Notes: generated by a model not told the origin, from the letters alone. A stretch of 8,117 nt of DNA from Desulfobacterales bacterium (GCA_030149585.1 JASFBJ010000166.1:1-8117); one strand, 5' to 3'. Numbered from the stretch's first letter, positions 1 through 6,188 are shown. Program-made: numbers and translations.

Positions 1-1
1 T

Positions 2-400
2 GCCCGGCTTGCCAATGAAGCTGAATTTGACAAGTTTTTTGAAAAAGCACTGCAACAAAAAACAACTGCTGCCTGGGTTACACTATTGCGGGACAAAAAC
101 GATATTGCCTGTGGACCTGTTAACAGATATGCGGATGTGGTTGATGATCCCCAGGTACGTCATAATAATATGATTCTTGAGATGGAAGTAAACGGTGAAA
201 AATACAACAGCATTGGGTCACTCTTTAAATTCCCCGGAGAACTGGAAGGCACCCCTGACCCGCCCGCCAATATGGGTCAACATACCAAAACAGTATTAAA
301 AAAGCTGTTGAACTATTCCGATAAACAGATAAATGCCATTCTGGATGAAAATGAAAAAGCAATCCCCAGATTACAAAAACGGATTAAGACACTAAATTAA
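2..400 (+). CDS. CaiB/BaiF family III CoA-transferase, C-terminal fragment
   Basis: The reading frame is open at the left edge of the window, so only the last 132 codons are visible; the start and the catalytic aspartate lie outside. The fragment looks like the C-terminal lobe of family III CoA-transferases: a TxAAWVTLLRDKNDIACGPVN stretch, then the usual DDPQVRHNNMI 'next to the domain swap' segment, a SLFKFPGE strand, PPANMGQHT and a closing VLKKLLNYSDKQINAIL helix. Such enzymes move CoA between carboxylic acids, often activating a substrate with succinyl-CoA, and act in the cytoplasm. It precedes the regulator gene and is separated from it by about 130 bases that carry a promoter, so it probably ends an upstream transcript. 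It is a different paralogue from the family III protein at 6254-7435, with dissimilar C-terminal sequence. Whether it is a transferase or a racemase cannot be told from this part. Confidence 0.88.
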   Translation, partial: ARLANEAEFDKFFEKALQQKTTAAWVTLLRDKNDIACGPVNRYADVVDDPQVRHNNMILEMEVNGEKYNSIGSLFKFPGELEGTPDPPANMGQHTKTVLKKLLNYSDKQINAILDENEKAIPRLQKRIKTLN

Positions 401-419
401 TTGTTCAATACTTATTTTT

Positions 420-444
420 GCTCTAAGCAGCAATCCATTAGAGC
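420..444. repeat. 7-bp inverted repeat between CoA-transferase end and regulator promoter
   Basis: GCTCTAA at 420-426 is perfectly complemented by TTAGAGC at 438-444, with an 11-base loop. It lies 19 bases after the upstream stop codon and 13 bases before the -35 hexamer of the regulator promoter. The stem is short and only TTAAAATATT follows, so it would be a weak terminator at best; it could also be a protein-binding site. Function unassigned. Confidence 0.4.
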
Positions 445-457
445 TTAAAATATTCGC

Positions 458-486
458 TTGACAATTGAAGGCAGAACTCTTATCTT
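458..486 (+). promoter_or_regulatory. sigma70-like promoter for the TetR-family regulator
   Basis: A perfect -35 hexamer TTGACA (458-463) is followed after exactly 17 bases by TATCTT (481-486), which matches TATAAT at four of six positions. Transcription would begin around 492-494, leaving a leader of roughly 40 bases before the GTG start at 532. No clear palindrome overlaps it, so autoregulation is not obvious from the sequence. Confidence 0.65.
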
Positions 487-517
487 TTCTCCATCAAATG
501 TTGGAAGATTATGTTTG

Positions 518-523
518 AAAGGA
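518..523 (+). promoter_or_regulatory. ribosome binding site deciding the regulator start
   Basis: AAAGGA sits 8 bases before GTG 532, a normal spacing. The ATG at 511 has only GGAAG three bases upstream, which is too close for efficient use. This favours the GTG start, though the ATG cannot be excluded. Confidence 0.5.
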
Positions 524-531
524 AATTATTA

Positions 532-1173
532 GTGGCGTCCCCTCTTGCTAAGGCCCGTCGGAATCCCAATTCCATGAAGGCTAAAATTTTATCCTCGGCC
601 AGTAAAAGTTTCGGCTCTTATGGTTTTCATGGTGCGACTACCCGTATGATAGCAAAAGAGGCAGGTGTTGATATCTCAACTTTATACTATCACTGGGGGG
701 AGAAGCAGGATTTATATGAAGCTGTTGTTACGGATCTAGATGAAAAGATCAGGCATAAACTGGAACAGATTGAAAAAATTGTTAAAGATCAACCCTTATC
801 AACCCGTTTTGAAATTGCCATAGACAGGTTGTGTGATTTTTTTTTTGATCGTCCTGAAATTCCTAACCTGATCCAGTTTTGCTATTTCAGCAAAATAAGG
901 CCGGATTCTAACCTTCGATTTAAAGTGCCTGTATATATTAATAATATTGCCATTGCCATTGCCATAGGGACTTCAAAATCAAGAGATGAAATTTCCACCA
1001 AGGCCAAAACCAGAGTTCTGGCAGCTTTTAATTCAATTTTTAATTTTGTTTCAGCTGAAAATATGTTCAGACCAATGCTGGGTATCAGCAGGCCGGAATA
1101 TCGAGTAATCGTCAAAGACACCCTGAAATTTATTTTGATTCCTGCATTTACCTCAATGCCGGATTTAAAATAA
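532..1173 (+). CDS. TetR/AcrR-family transcriptional regulator
   Basis: A 213-residue one-component regulator of typical TetR length. The N-terminal DNA-binding domain is clear: a helix with KAKILSSASKSFGSYGF (residues about 16-32), then the helix-turn-helix TTRMIAKEAGVDISTLYYHW (about 36-55) and the family-typical GEKQDLYEAV that follows. The rest is helical and variable, as expected for a ligand pocket and dimer interface; ligand unknown, an acyl-CoA or acid intermediate of the adjacent pathway being the natural guess. GTG 532 is chosen because AAAGGA is correctly spaced; ATG 511 would add seven residues. The gene sits immediately upstream of and co-directional with the catabolic operon, 61 bases from its first gene, with a palindrome over the operon promoter, so it is probably the local repressor. 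It contains a run of ten T (837-846) and three ATTGCC tandem copies (946-963) that encode Ile-Ala repeats. Confidence 0.9.
   Translation: MASPLAKARRNPNSMKAKILSSASKSFGSYGFHGATTRMIAKEAGVDISTLYYHWGEKQDLYEAVVTDLDEKIRHKLEQIEKIVKDQPLSTRFEIAIDRLCDFFFDRPEIPNLIQFCYFSKIRPDSNLRFKVPVYINNIAIAIAIGTSKSRDEISTKAKTRVLAAFNSIFNFVSAENMFRPMLGISRPEYRVIVKDTLKFILIPAFTSMPDLK
837..846 (+). repeat. T10 homopolymer inside the regulator gene
   Basis: Ten consecutive T bases encode Phe-Phe-Phe within CDFFFDRP. The frame is intact as given. Slippage here would truncate the regulator. Confidence 0.9.
946..963 (+). repeat. three tandem ATTGCC hexamers inside the regulator gene
   Basis: Three perfect copies of ATTGCC encode Ile-Ala-Ile-Ala-Ile-Ala. 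A change in copy number would keep the reading frame and alter only the length of a probable helix. Confidence 0.85.
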
Positions 1174-1202
1174 TTGATGTATTTACGGATTAATTTTATT
1201 AT
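1174..1202 (+). promoter_or_regulatory. candidate promoter of the catabolic operon
   Basis: TTGATG (1174-1179, four of six matches to TTGACA) is separated by 17 bases from TATTAT (1197-1202, five of six matches to TATAAT). It starts right after the regulator's stop codon. Predicted transcription start is near 1209, giving a leader of about 26 bases that contains the AAGGAG ribosome binding site (1221-1226) of the first operon gene. Confidence 0.55.
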
Positions 1203-1208
1203 CCGAAA
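1183..1208. promoter_or_regulatory. candidate TetR-type operator overlapping the -10 element
   Basis: An interrupted palindrome, TTaCGGAT then 10 bases then ATCCGaAA: seven of eight arm positions are complementary, with CGGAT (1186-1190) and ATCCG (1201-1205) as the core. It covers the end of the spacer and the whole -10 hexamer of the operon promoter, so a bound dimer would block RNA polymerase. Assignment to the adjacent TetR-family protein is inference from position and symmetry. Confidence 0.45.
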
Positions 1209-1234
1209 GTCAGATTCAGAAAGGAGATGAATGG

Positions 1235-1678
1235 ATGATTGATAAAAGAGTTATAGGGAAAAAATATAAGGTTAGTTCTTTTGAGATTGAAAATGGTAAA
1301 ATTCGGGAGTTAGCAAGAGCCATTGGCGATAATAATCCTGTTTTTTATAACAAAGATGCAGCCGCAAAAGACGGGTATGCAGGGCTGGCGCTGCCGCCGA
1401 CATTTGCCACGGTTTTTGCCCTTGCAGGCGGTCTGATGACGGTTGTCAAGGATTTGAAAATTGATATGGCCAAACTTCTCCACGGTGGTCAGGAATACCA
1501 GTATTTTGCTGAAATTAAACCAGGCGACAGTGTAAGCGGTGAAACGGAAATCACCGGAGTTATAGAAAAGTCAGGCAAAGGCGGTATAATGGATCTGGTG
1601 ATTATGGAAACCACATATTATAATCAGGACAACAAAAAAGTATTATGTGATAAATGTACCCTGGTGGTTAAAAGATAA
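1235..1678 (+). CDS. MaoC-like hot-dog protein, probably non-catalytic hydratase subunit
   Basis: A 147-residue single hot-dog protein of the MaoC N-terminal/FAS1-like dehydratase type. The region ARAIGDNNPVFYNKDAA (residues 28-43) aligns with the hydratase-2 motif of the next gene, but the catalytic histidine position is Phe37 while Asp32, Asn34 and Pro35 are kept. GYAGLALPPTF (47-57) and LHGGQEYQYFAEIKPGD (82-98) are typical of the partner subunit in heterodimeric (R)-hydratases such as mycobacterial HadA/HadB or ChsH1/ChsH2. It probably forms the acyl-binding half of a heterodimer with the product of the next gene, 23 bases downstream. ATG 1235 is preceded by AAGGAG at 1221-1226; an ATG at 1231 is out of frame and stops after three codons. 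Substrate is presumably a 2-enoyl-CoA; chain type unknown. Confidence 0.85.
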   Translation: MIDKRVIGKKYKVSSFEIENGKIRELARAIGDNNPVFYNKDAAAKDGYAGLALPPTFATVFALAGGLMTVVKDLKIDMAKLLHGGQEYQYFAEIKPGDSVSGETEITGVIEKSGKGGIMDLVIMETTYYNQDNKKVLCDKCTLVVKR

Positions 1679-1701
1679 ATTTCAAAAGGGAGAAATTTGT
1701 A

Positions 1702-2127
1702 ATGGGAAAAAATGATATCTTTTTTAATGATGTGGAAGTCGGTTATAAAATTAAGGACTTGATAAAATCTCCGATAAACGAAACTCAGCTGGTTATGTAT
1801 GCCGGAGCCTCAGGTGATTTTAATCCGATCCATACGGTTCACGCATTTGGGAAAAAAGCCGGTTTTGGCGGTGTTATCGGCCATGGAATGCTGACAATGG
1901 GATTTGTGGGTCAGTTTATCACTAACTGGGTTGGAGTAAAATCATTAAAAAAACTGGCCGTTCAATTTAAAGCAATAACCAAACCCAAAGATGTTATTAC
2001 CGTTAGCGGCGAAGTCACTAAAAAATACTCATTTGAAGAAGAAAATCGGGTTGATTGTGAAATTATTGCAAAAAATCAGAATAATGAAATAGTCATTGCC
2101 GGCAGCGCCACGGTGGCACTGCCATAA
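1702..2127 (+). CDS. MaoC-family (R)-specific enoyl-CoA hydratase, catalytic subunit
   Basis: A 141-residue single hot-dog hydratase. The hydratase-2 signature is complete: YAGASGDFNPIH (residues 33-44) with Asp39, Asn41 and His44, the Asp/His pair that activates water, followed by GFGGVIGHGMLTMGF. It would add water to a trans-2-enoyl-CoA to give the (3R)-hydroxyacyl-CoA, or run as a dehydratase. Paired with the preceding His-lacking hot-dog protein it would make a heterodimer like HadAB or the two hot-dog halves of eukaryotic MFE-2 hydratase 2. The start at ATG 1702 is supported by AAGGGAG at 1686-1692. The dehydrogenase follows 38 bases later, fitting consecutive steps of beta-oxidation. 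A role in synthesis rather than breakdown is possible from the family alone, but the thiolase and racemase downstream favour catabolism. Confidence 0.9.
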   Translation: MGKNDIFFNDVEVGYKIKDLIKSPINETQLVMYAGASGDFNPIHTVHAFGKKAGFGGVIGHGMLTMGFVGQFITNWVGVKSLKKLAVQFKAITKPKDVITVSGEVTKKYSFEEENRVDCEIIAKNQNNEIVIAGSATVALP

Positions 2128-2165
2128 ACAACATATTCAGCTAATTGATATAAGGAGGAAATCAA

Positions 2166-2990
2166 ATGGGGCTTTTAGAAGGTAAAAAAGCTATTATTAC
2201 AGGATCAGGGAGGGGAGTTGGAAAAGCTATTGCAACTTTATTTGCTGGCCAGGGCGCATCTGTTGTTATCAACGATCTTGATGCTGAACCAGCCCAGGAG
2301 ACTGCTGATGAAATAAATAAATCAGGCGGCAAGGCTGTTATTTGCGCTGGAAGTGTTACTGATGTTGAATTTCCGGAAAAACTTGTTAACACGGCCATTA
2401 ATGATTTGGGCGGCCTGGATATCATTGTAAATAATGCCGGTTATACCTGGGATGCAGTTGTGCAAAATCAAACTGATGAGCAGTGGTATGCCATGATTGA
2501 CGTTCATGCCACAGCGCCATTTAGAATCATCCGGGCAGCAGCAAAATATATCAAGGATACAGCCAAAAAAGAGCAGGCCGAAGGTATAATTAATAATCGA
2601 AAAATTATCAATATTACATCCCTGGCCGGAGTTGGGGGCAATGCCGGTCAAATTAACTACTCAGCCGGCAAAGCCGCCATGATCGGTATAACCAAAACCA
2701 TGGCAAAAGAGTGGGGCCGTTATAATGTAAATGTCAATGCAGTAGCCTATGGAGCAATCGGCACAAGACTGACTCAGGCGACTGATGAAAAAGAGATAAT
2801 CGAAGTTCAGGGTAAAAAAATTGGAATTGGAGTACCTAAATCATTTATGCAGGGTATGAAAATGCTTTGTCCTCTGGGAAGAGTAGGAACTCCGGAAGAA
2901 GCAGCTGGACCGGTTCTTTTTCTGGCATCCCCGCTTTCAAACTATGTCAGCAGCGAGGTCTTGATTGTCAGTGGCGGATTGGTGCTTTAA
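2166..2990 (+). CDS. short-chain dehydrogenase/reductase, probable (3R)-hydroxyacyl-CoA dehydrogenase
   Basis: A 274-residue classical SDR with the full set of motifs: TGSGRGVG nucleotide-binding loop (residues 12-19), NNAG (89-92), catalytic Ser152, Tyr165 and Lys169 in YSAGK, and a C-terminal SGG. Asp37 at the end of the second strand (VINDLD) suggests NAD(H) rather than NADP(H). It is about 25 residues longer than FabG-type enzymes, partly from a lysine-rich insertion near 128-146. Relatives include FabG and the dehydrogenase domain of peroxisomal MFE-2 (HSD17B4). Next to the MaoC hydratase it most likely oxidises the (3R)-hydroxyacyl-CoA to the 3-oxoacyl-CoA cleaved by the thiolase encoded downstream. 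ATG 2166 follows AAGGAGG (2152-2158) at ideal distance. Exact substrate cannot be read from sequence. Confidence 0.92.
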   Translation: MGLLEGKKAIITGSGRGVGKAIATLFAGQGASVVINDLDAEPAQETADEINKSGGKAVICAGSVTDVEFPEKLVNTAINDLGGLDIIVNNAGYTWDAVVQNQTDEQWYAMIDVHATAPFRIIRAAAKYIKDTAKKEQAEGIINNRKIINITSLAGVGGNAGQINYSAGKAAMIGITKTMAKEWGRYNVNVNAVAYGAIGTRLTQATDEKEIIEVQGKKIGIGVPKSFMQGMKMLCPLGRVGTPEEAAGPVLFLASPLSNYVSSEVLIVSGGLVL

Positions 2991-3026
2991 ATTAAGCATT
3001 ATCACGGTTACCTGGAATACAACAAA

Positions 3027-3032
3027 TAAGGA
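3027..3032 (+). promoter_or_regulatory. ribosome binding site deciding the start of the small Cys protein
   Basis: TAAGGA lies 9 bases before ATG 3042 but only 3 bases before ATG 3036. The second ATG is therefore preferred, giving 109 residues rather than 111. Confidence 0.5.
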
Positions 3033-3041
3033 TAAATGCGC

Positions 3042-3371
3042 ATGGAATACACGCACCAGCCCATTGACAATGAATCTCATATTAACAGTATATCCGGTTA
3101 TTATACGATTGAAAAAGAAATTAAGCTGCATTATAAAGGTCAAGACATTTTGTGTATTATAGGAACAGGAACGGTTGATTCATCCTGTTGCGGAATTGGC
3201 GGCTGTCGTTATGCACTGGTTCCAGGTTATATTAGTAAATGGAAAAAACAGATAAATTCTGATGGATTGGCGGTTTCAGAAGTAGAACCTGTTGCCGACA
3301 AAGATGTCCAAAAAGTTGTCGGCGCACAACTAACCGACAAAGAAGTTATCACTCAGATCAATTTTTGGTAA
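3042..3371 (+). CDS. small protein of unknown function with a CC-x4-C motif
   Basis: A 109-residue soluble protein that I do not recognise. It has no signal peptide and no membrane segment. Its striking part is GTGTVDSSCCGIGGCRYALVPGY (residues 41-63 in outline), with Cys49, Cys50 and Cys55 among glycines, plus Cys38 eleven residues earlier; this could bind a metal or Fe-S cluster, or form a redox disulfide. The rest (KEIKLHYKGQDIL before it; VSEVEPVADKDVQ and a closing QINFW after it) looks like ordinary structured protein. It lies 51 bases after the dehydrogenase gene and 46 bases before the HMG-CoA-synthase-like gene, in the same direction with its own ribosome binding site, so it is very probably co-expressed with the pathway. 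A role as a small iron-sulfur or electron-transfer partner, or in assembling the thiolase complex, is speculation. Confidence 0.75.
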   Translation: MEYTHQPIDNESHINSISGYYTIEKEIKLHYKGQDILCIIGTGTVDSSCCGIGGCRYALVPGYISKWKKQINSDGLAVSEVEPVADKDVQKVVGAQLTDKEVITQINFW

Positions 3372-3405
3372 TGCCTGTTTGGGCATAAAGTTAAACTTAT
3401 AGTTG

Positions 3406-3414
3406 AAGGAGGAG
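3406..3414 (+). promoter_or_regulatory. ribosome binding site deciding the HMG-CoA-synthase-like start
   Basis: AAGGAGGAG lies just before ATG 3418. An in-frame TTG at 3403 would place this site inside the coding sequence, so it is rejected as the start. Confidence 0.8.
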
Positions 3415-3417
3415 AAA

Positions 3418-4866
3418 ATGGCAGGAATTGTTTCATATGGAGCCTATATTCCTAAATATAGAATAGATCGCAAAATCATCTATAAAGCTATGGGATGGTT
3501 AAACCCGGCAACTTATATGCCTGGGGAAAAAGCGGTTGTAAATTTTGATGAAGACAGTCTAACCATGGCAGTTGCCGCTGGTATGGATTGTTTGAAAGGT
3601 ATTGATCGTAATAATGTGGATGTTGCATTTTATGCGGGCACAACAGCGCCGTATCTGGAACGTCAGAGCGCTCAAATTATGGCTACGGCTTTTGACCTTC
3701 GCAGTGATATCCGGACAGCCGATTTTACTGATTCAACCAAATCCGGAACCACCGCATTACTTTCCGCCTTTGAAGCAGTAAAGGCTGATGGAGCAAAAAA
3801 TGCAATGGTATGCGCCTCTGATTGCCGTCATGGGAAACCAGGCAGCGCTCAGGAAGAAATTTTTGGTGATAGCGCGGCATCAATATTAATGGGGCAAGAG
3901 AATGTGGTTGCTGATTTAATCGGCTCTCATTCCGTATCTTATGATTTTGTTGATCACTGGAGAGCGGCAGGCGAAAAATTTGATCGTCAGTGGGAGGATC
4001 GTTTTATCCGTGATGTTGCCTATAAAAATTTTATTATAGAGGCAATCACCGGTTTGCTGAAAAAAACCGGGGTGGATATTAAAGATGTGGCCAAAGTTGC
4101 TTATCCATGCCTCTATCCTGGCGATTTTAAAGGTATTGCAAAAAAAATGGGCCTTGAGCAGTCTCAGGTACAAGATCCAATGCTGGCCAATGTCGGCTAT
4201 ACAGGTACCAGCAATTCTATAATGCTGCTGGTTGCTGCTCTGGAAGACGCAAAACCCGGCGATAAAATTATCGTAGCAAGTTTTGGTACTGGAAGTGATG
4301 CTGTTTTATTTGAAGTTACCGATAACCTGGAAAAAATAAAATCAAATCATCGGGGAGTAAAAAAGCACCTGGCTGCCAAACGAGAGCTCAACAGTTATGA
4401 AAAAATGATCAGTTTTCGCAATATTTTGCCGCTTGAAAAGGGAATTCGCGGTGAAGCCATGCCCTTTTCCGCCATGACGGAGCTGTGGCGTTCGCGTGAG
4501 CAGATTTTGGGGTTGTGCGGCTCATTATGCAAAAATTGCAACACGCCTCAATTTCCGCCTCAAATAATGTGTGTTAATCCTGAATGCGGCGTCGTTGGTC
4601 AGATGGAAAAATATCGCTTTGCTGATAAAAAAGGCAAGCTTTTCACCTATACAGGAGATAGTCTGGCCTATTCTGTTAATCCGCCGGCTATTTACGGAAT
4701 GGTGGATTTTGAAGGGGGGGGGCGTTACTGGTTTGATATAACGGATCTTGATCTGGATGATGCCAAGGTAAATATGCCGGTGGAGATGAGTTTTAGAAGA
4801 AAATATATTGATGAAAAATTTGGTATCCACAGTTACGCCTGGAAGGCAGTCCCTGTTTTGGATTGA
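3418..4866 (+). CDS. HMG-CoA-synthase-like protein fused to zinc-ribbon/OB-fold (DUF35-type) domain
   Basis: A 482-residue two-domain protein. Residues 1 to about 305 have the thiolase/KAS III fold of HMG-CoA synthases: GIVSYGAYIPKYRI at the start, ASDCRHGKPG (133-142), FGDSAASILMG (149-159), YTGTSNSIMLLVAALEDAKPGD and SFGTGSDA (288-295). A linker leads to a zinc ribbon, Cys371-x2-Cys374-x10-Cys385-x4-Cys390, and an OB-fold to the end. In archaea, HMG-CoA synthase, a DUF35 protein and an SCP2-type thiolase form one complex; here the first two are fused and the thiolase gene follows. By eye the catalytic residues are missing: the Cys position is Thr107 (DSTKSGT), the Glu position is about Thr76 (AGTTAPY), and the His position is Pro230/Cys231 (AYPCLYP). 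It is therefore probably a scaffold or CoA-binding partner of the thiolase, comparable in role to BbsA, rather than an HMG-CoA synthase. A run of nine G (4714-4722) encodes Gly-Gly-Gly in the OB domain. Confidence 0.88.
   Translation: MAGIVSYGAYIPKYRIDRKIIYKAMGWLNPATYMPGEKAVVNFDEDSLTMAVAAGMDCLKGIDRNNVDVAFYAGTTAPYLERQSAQIMATAFDLRSDIRTADFTDSTKSGTTALLSAFEAVKADGAKNAMVCASDCRHGKPGSAQEEIFGDSAASILMGQENVVADLIGSHSVSYDFVDHWRAAGEKFDRQWEDRFIRDVAYKNFIIEAITGLLKKTGVDIKDVAKVAYPCLYPGDFKGIAKKMGLEQSQVQDPMLANVGYTGTSNSIMLLVAALEDAKPGDKIIVASFGTGSDAVLFEVTDNLEKIKSNHRGVKKHLAAKRELNSYEKMISFRNILPLEKGIRGEAMPFSAMTELWRSREQILGLCGSLCKNCNTPQFPPQIMCVNPECGVVGQMEKYRFADKKGKLFTYTGDSLAYSVNPPAIYGMVDFEGGGRYWFDITDLDLDDAKVNMPVEMSFRRKYIDEKFGIHSYAWKAVPVLD
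4714..4722 (+). repeat. G9 homopolymer inside the OB-fold domain
   Basis: Nine consecutive G bases encode three glycines (FEGGGRYWFD). The frame stays open on both sides and the downstream OB-fold sequence is sensible, so the count is probably correct. It is a potential slippage or sequencing-error site. Confidence 0.9.
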
Positions 4867-4921
4867 TCTTTATGCATACTAAAAAAAACTTGTTAAATAA
4901 ACTTGAAGACCTGTGAATTTC

Positions 4922-4928
4922 AGGAGGT
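4922..4928 (+). promoter_or_regulatory. ribosome binding site deciding the thiolase start
   Basis: AGGAGGT lies 10 bases before ATG 4939. An in-frame TTG at 4903 would put it within the gene, so the ATG is chosen. Confidence 0.8.
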
Positions 4929-4938
4929 AAAAAATAAA

Positions 4939-6135
4939 ATGGCAGAGGGAATTAAAGATAAAGTCGCAATAATTGGAATGGGATGCACGAGATTCGGCGA
5001 ACGTTGGGATATGGGCTCCGAAGAGTTATTGGTGGAGGCCTGTACGGAAGCGATCGAAGATTCCGGAATTGAAAAAAAAGATATTAACGCCGCCTGGTTT
5101 GGCTCCTGCATGGATGATAATAATGTGGGAAAATCAGCCTTGCCACTAAGCCTTGCCCTTAAACTCCCCTTTATTCCGGTTACAAGGGTTGAAAACTTTT
5201 GTGCCACCGGATCTGAAGCATTAAGAGGAGCTGTTTATGCTGTAGCTTCCGGGGCCTATGATATTTGTCTGGCAGCCGGAGTTGAAAAGTTGAAAGATAC
5301 TGGATTTGGAGGGCTGCCTGATATGCCCTCAGCTCTTGGTACTAAAAATCGTTTTTTAATGCCCAATGTTACAGCGCCCGGAGGATTTGCCATGATGGCC
5401 ACAGCCTATTTTGCAAAATATGGTATCTCTCCTAAAGAGGGCAAAGAAATCCTGGCAACGATTTCAGCGAAAAGCCATAAAAACGGTATTAACAATCCCA
5501 AAGCTCATCTCAGGCGGGAAGTCACTGTAGAGCAGATTATAAACGCTCCCATGATTGCCTGGCCCCTTGGGCTTTTTGATTGCTGCGGTGTAAGTGACGG
5601 AGCAGCTGCTGCAATCGTTTGCAGGGCGGATATGGCAAAAAATTTCAGACCTGATCCAGTCAAAATAAAATCAATGCAGATCGCTATCAGTTCCGGTGAA
5701 GAATTGATGTATCAGGACTGGGACGGTTCTAATGTAAGAACAGCGGTTCATTGCGCTGCAAGTGCCTATGAGGAAGCCGGCATAAAAAATCCACGGGAAG
5801 AAATCAGCATGATGGAAGTTCATGACTGTTTTTCTATTACCGAGCTGGTAGCCTATGAAGATCTTCAAACTTCAGCCAGGGGCAAGGCAGGGGATGATGT
5901 CCGGGATGGGTTTTATAACATGGACGGGAAAATACCATGTCAGCCGGATGGAGGACTGAAATGCTTTGGTCATCCAATCGGCGCTTCAGGCCTTAGAATG
6001 ATGTATGAAATGTATAAACAATTGCAGGGCAAAGCAGGTGATCGTCAGATCGATAATCCTTCAATCGGTCTTACCCATAATATGGGCGGCTTTCCGGCGA
6101 TGAATCTGATCAGCATTGCTATTGCCGGGTTATAA
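4939..6135 (+). CDS. SCP2-type thiolase (acetyl-CoA acyltransferase family)
   Basis: A 398-residue thiolase of the SCP2/lipid-transfer-associated class. It begins with KVAIIGMGCTRFGER, typical of this class. The nucleophilic cysteine is Cys88 in VENFCATGSEA. The HDCF loop (residues 295-298) supplies the second cysteine, Cys297, which in SCP2-thiolases replaces the CxGGG cysteine of classical thiolases. GHPIGASG (344-351) carries the active-site histidine, and NMGG (381-384) stands where CxGGG would be. All expected catalytic residues are present, so it should cleave a 3-oxoacyl-CoA with CoA; aldolase-type relatives such as Ltp2 lack this set. The class includes SCPx, which acts on 2-methyl-branched 3-oxoacyl-CoAs, and BbsB of anaerobic toluene degradation, which works with a zinc/OB-fold partner. 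The fused OB-fold protein encoded directly upstream is the likely partner. Confidence 0.92.
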   Translation: MAEGIKDKVAIIGMGCTRFGERWDMGSEELLVEACTEAIEDSGIEKKDINAAWFGSCMDDNNVGKSALPLSLALKLPFIPVTRVENFCATGSEALRGAVYAVASGAYDICLAAGVEKLKDTGFGGLPDMPSALGTKNRFLMPNVTAPGGFAMMATAYFAKYGISPKEGKEILATISAKSHKNGINNPKAHLRREVTVEQIINAPMIAWPLGLFDCCGVSDGAAAAIVCRADMAKNFRPDPVKIKSMQIAISSGEELMYQDWDGSNVRTAVHCAASAYEEAGIKNPREEISMMEVHDCFSITELVAYEDLQTSARGKAGDDVRDGFYNMDGKIPCQPDGGLKCFGHPIGASGLRMMYEMYKQLQGKAGDRQIDNPSIGLTHNMGGFPAMNLISIAIAGL

Positions 6136-6188
6136 ATAATGCCCACGGTCAAAATTTTAGTTTGAGTATTTAATATTTAAAACATATT

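Noticed and set aside
420..444. Intrinsic terminator of the upstream CoA-transferase gene
   Set aside because: The stem has only 7 bp, an 11-base loop and no T-tract; kept only as an inverted repeat.
882..1121. Minus-strand reading frame inside the regulator gene
   Set aside because: Antisense shadow of a clear TetR gene; likewise minus-strand frames within 2162-3143, 3916-4173, 4525-4830, 4920-5207, 5671-5868, 6313-6567 and 6944-7156.
2965..3162. Small + strand reading frame overlapping the SDR end and the small Cys protein
   Set aside because: Different frame across two better-supported genes, with no ribosome binding site or recognisable features.
3403..3417. In-frame TTG start five codons upstream of the HMG-CoA-synthase-like gene
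   Set aside because: It would place the AAGGAGGAG ribosome binding site inside the coding sequence; ATG 3418 followed by the family-typical N terminus is better.
4903..4938. In-frame TTG start twelve codons upstream of the thiolase
   Set aside because: AGGAGGT at 4922-4928 would be internal; family alignment starts at the ATG at 4939.
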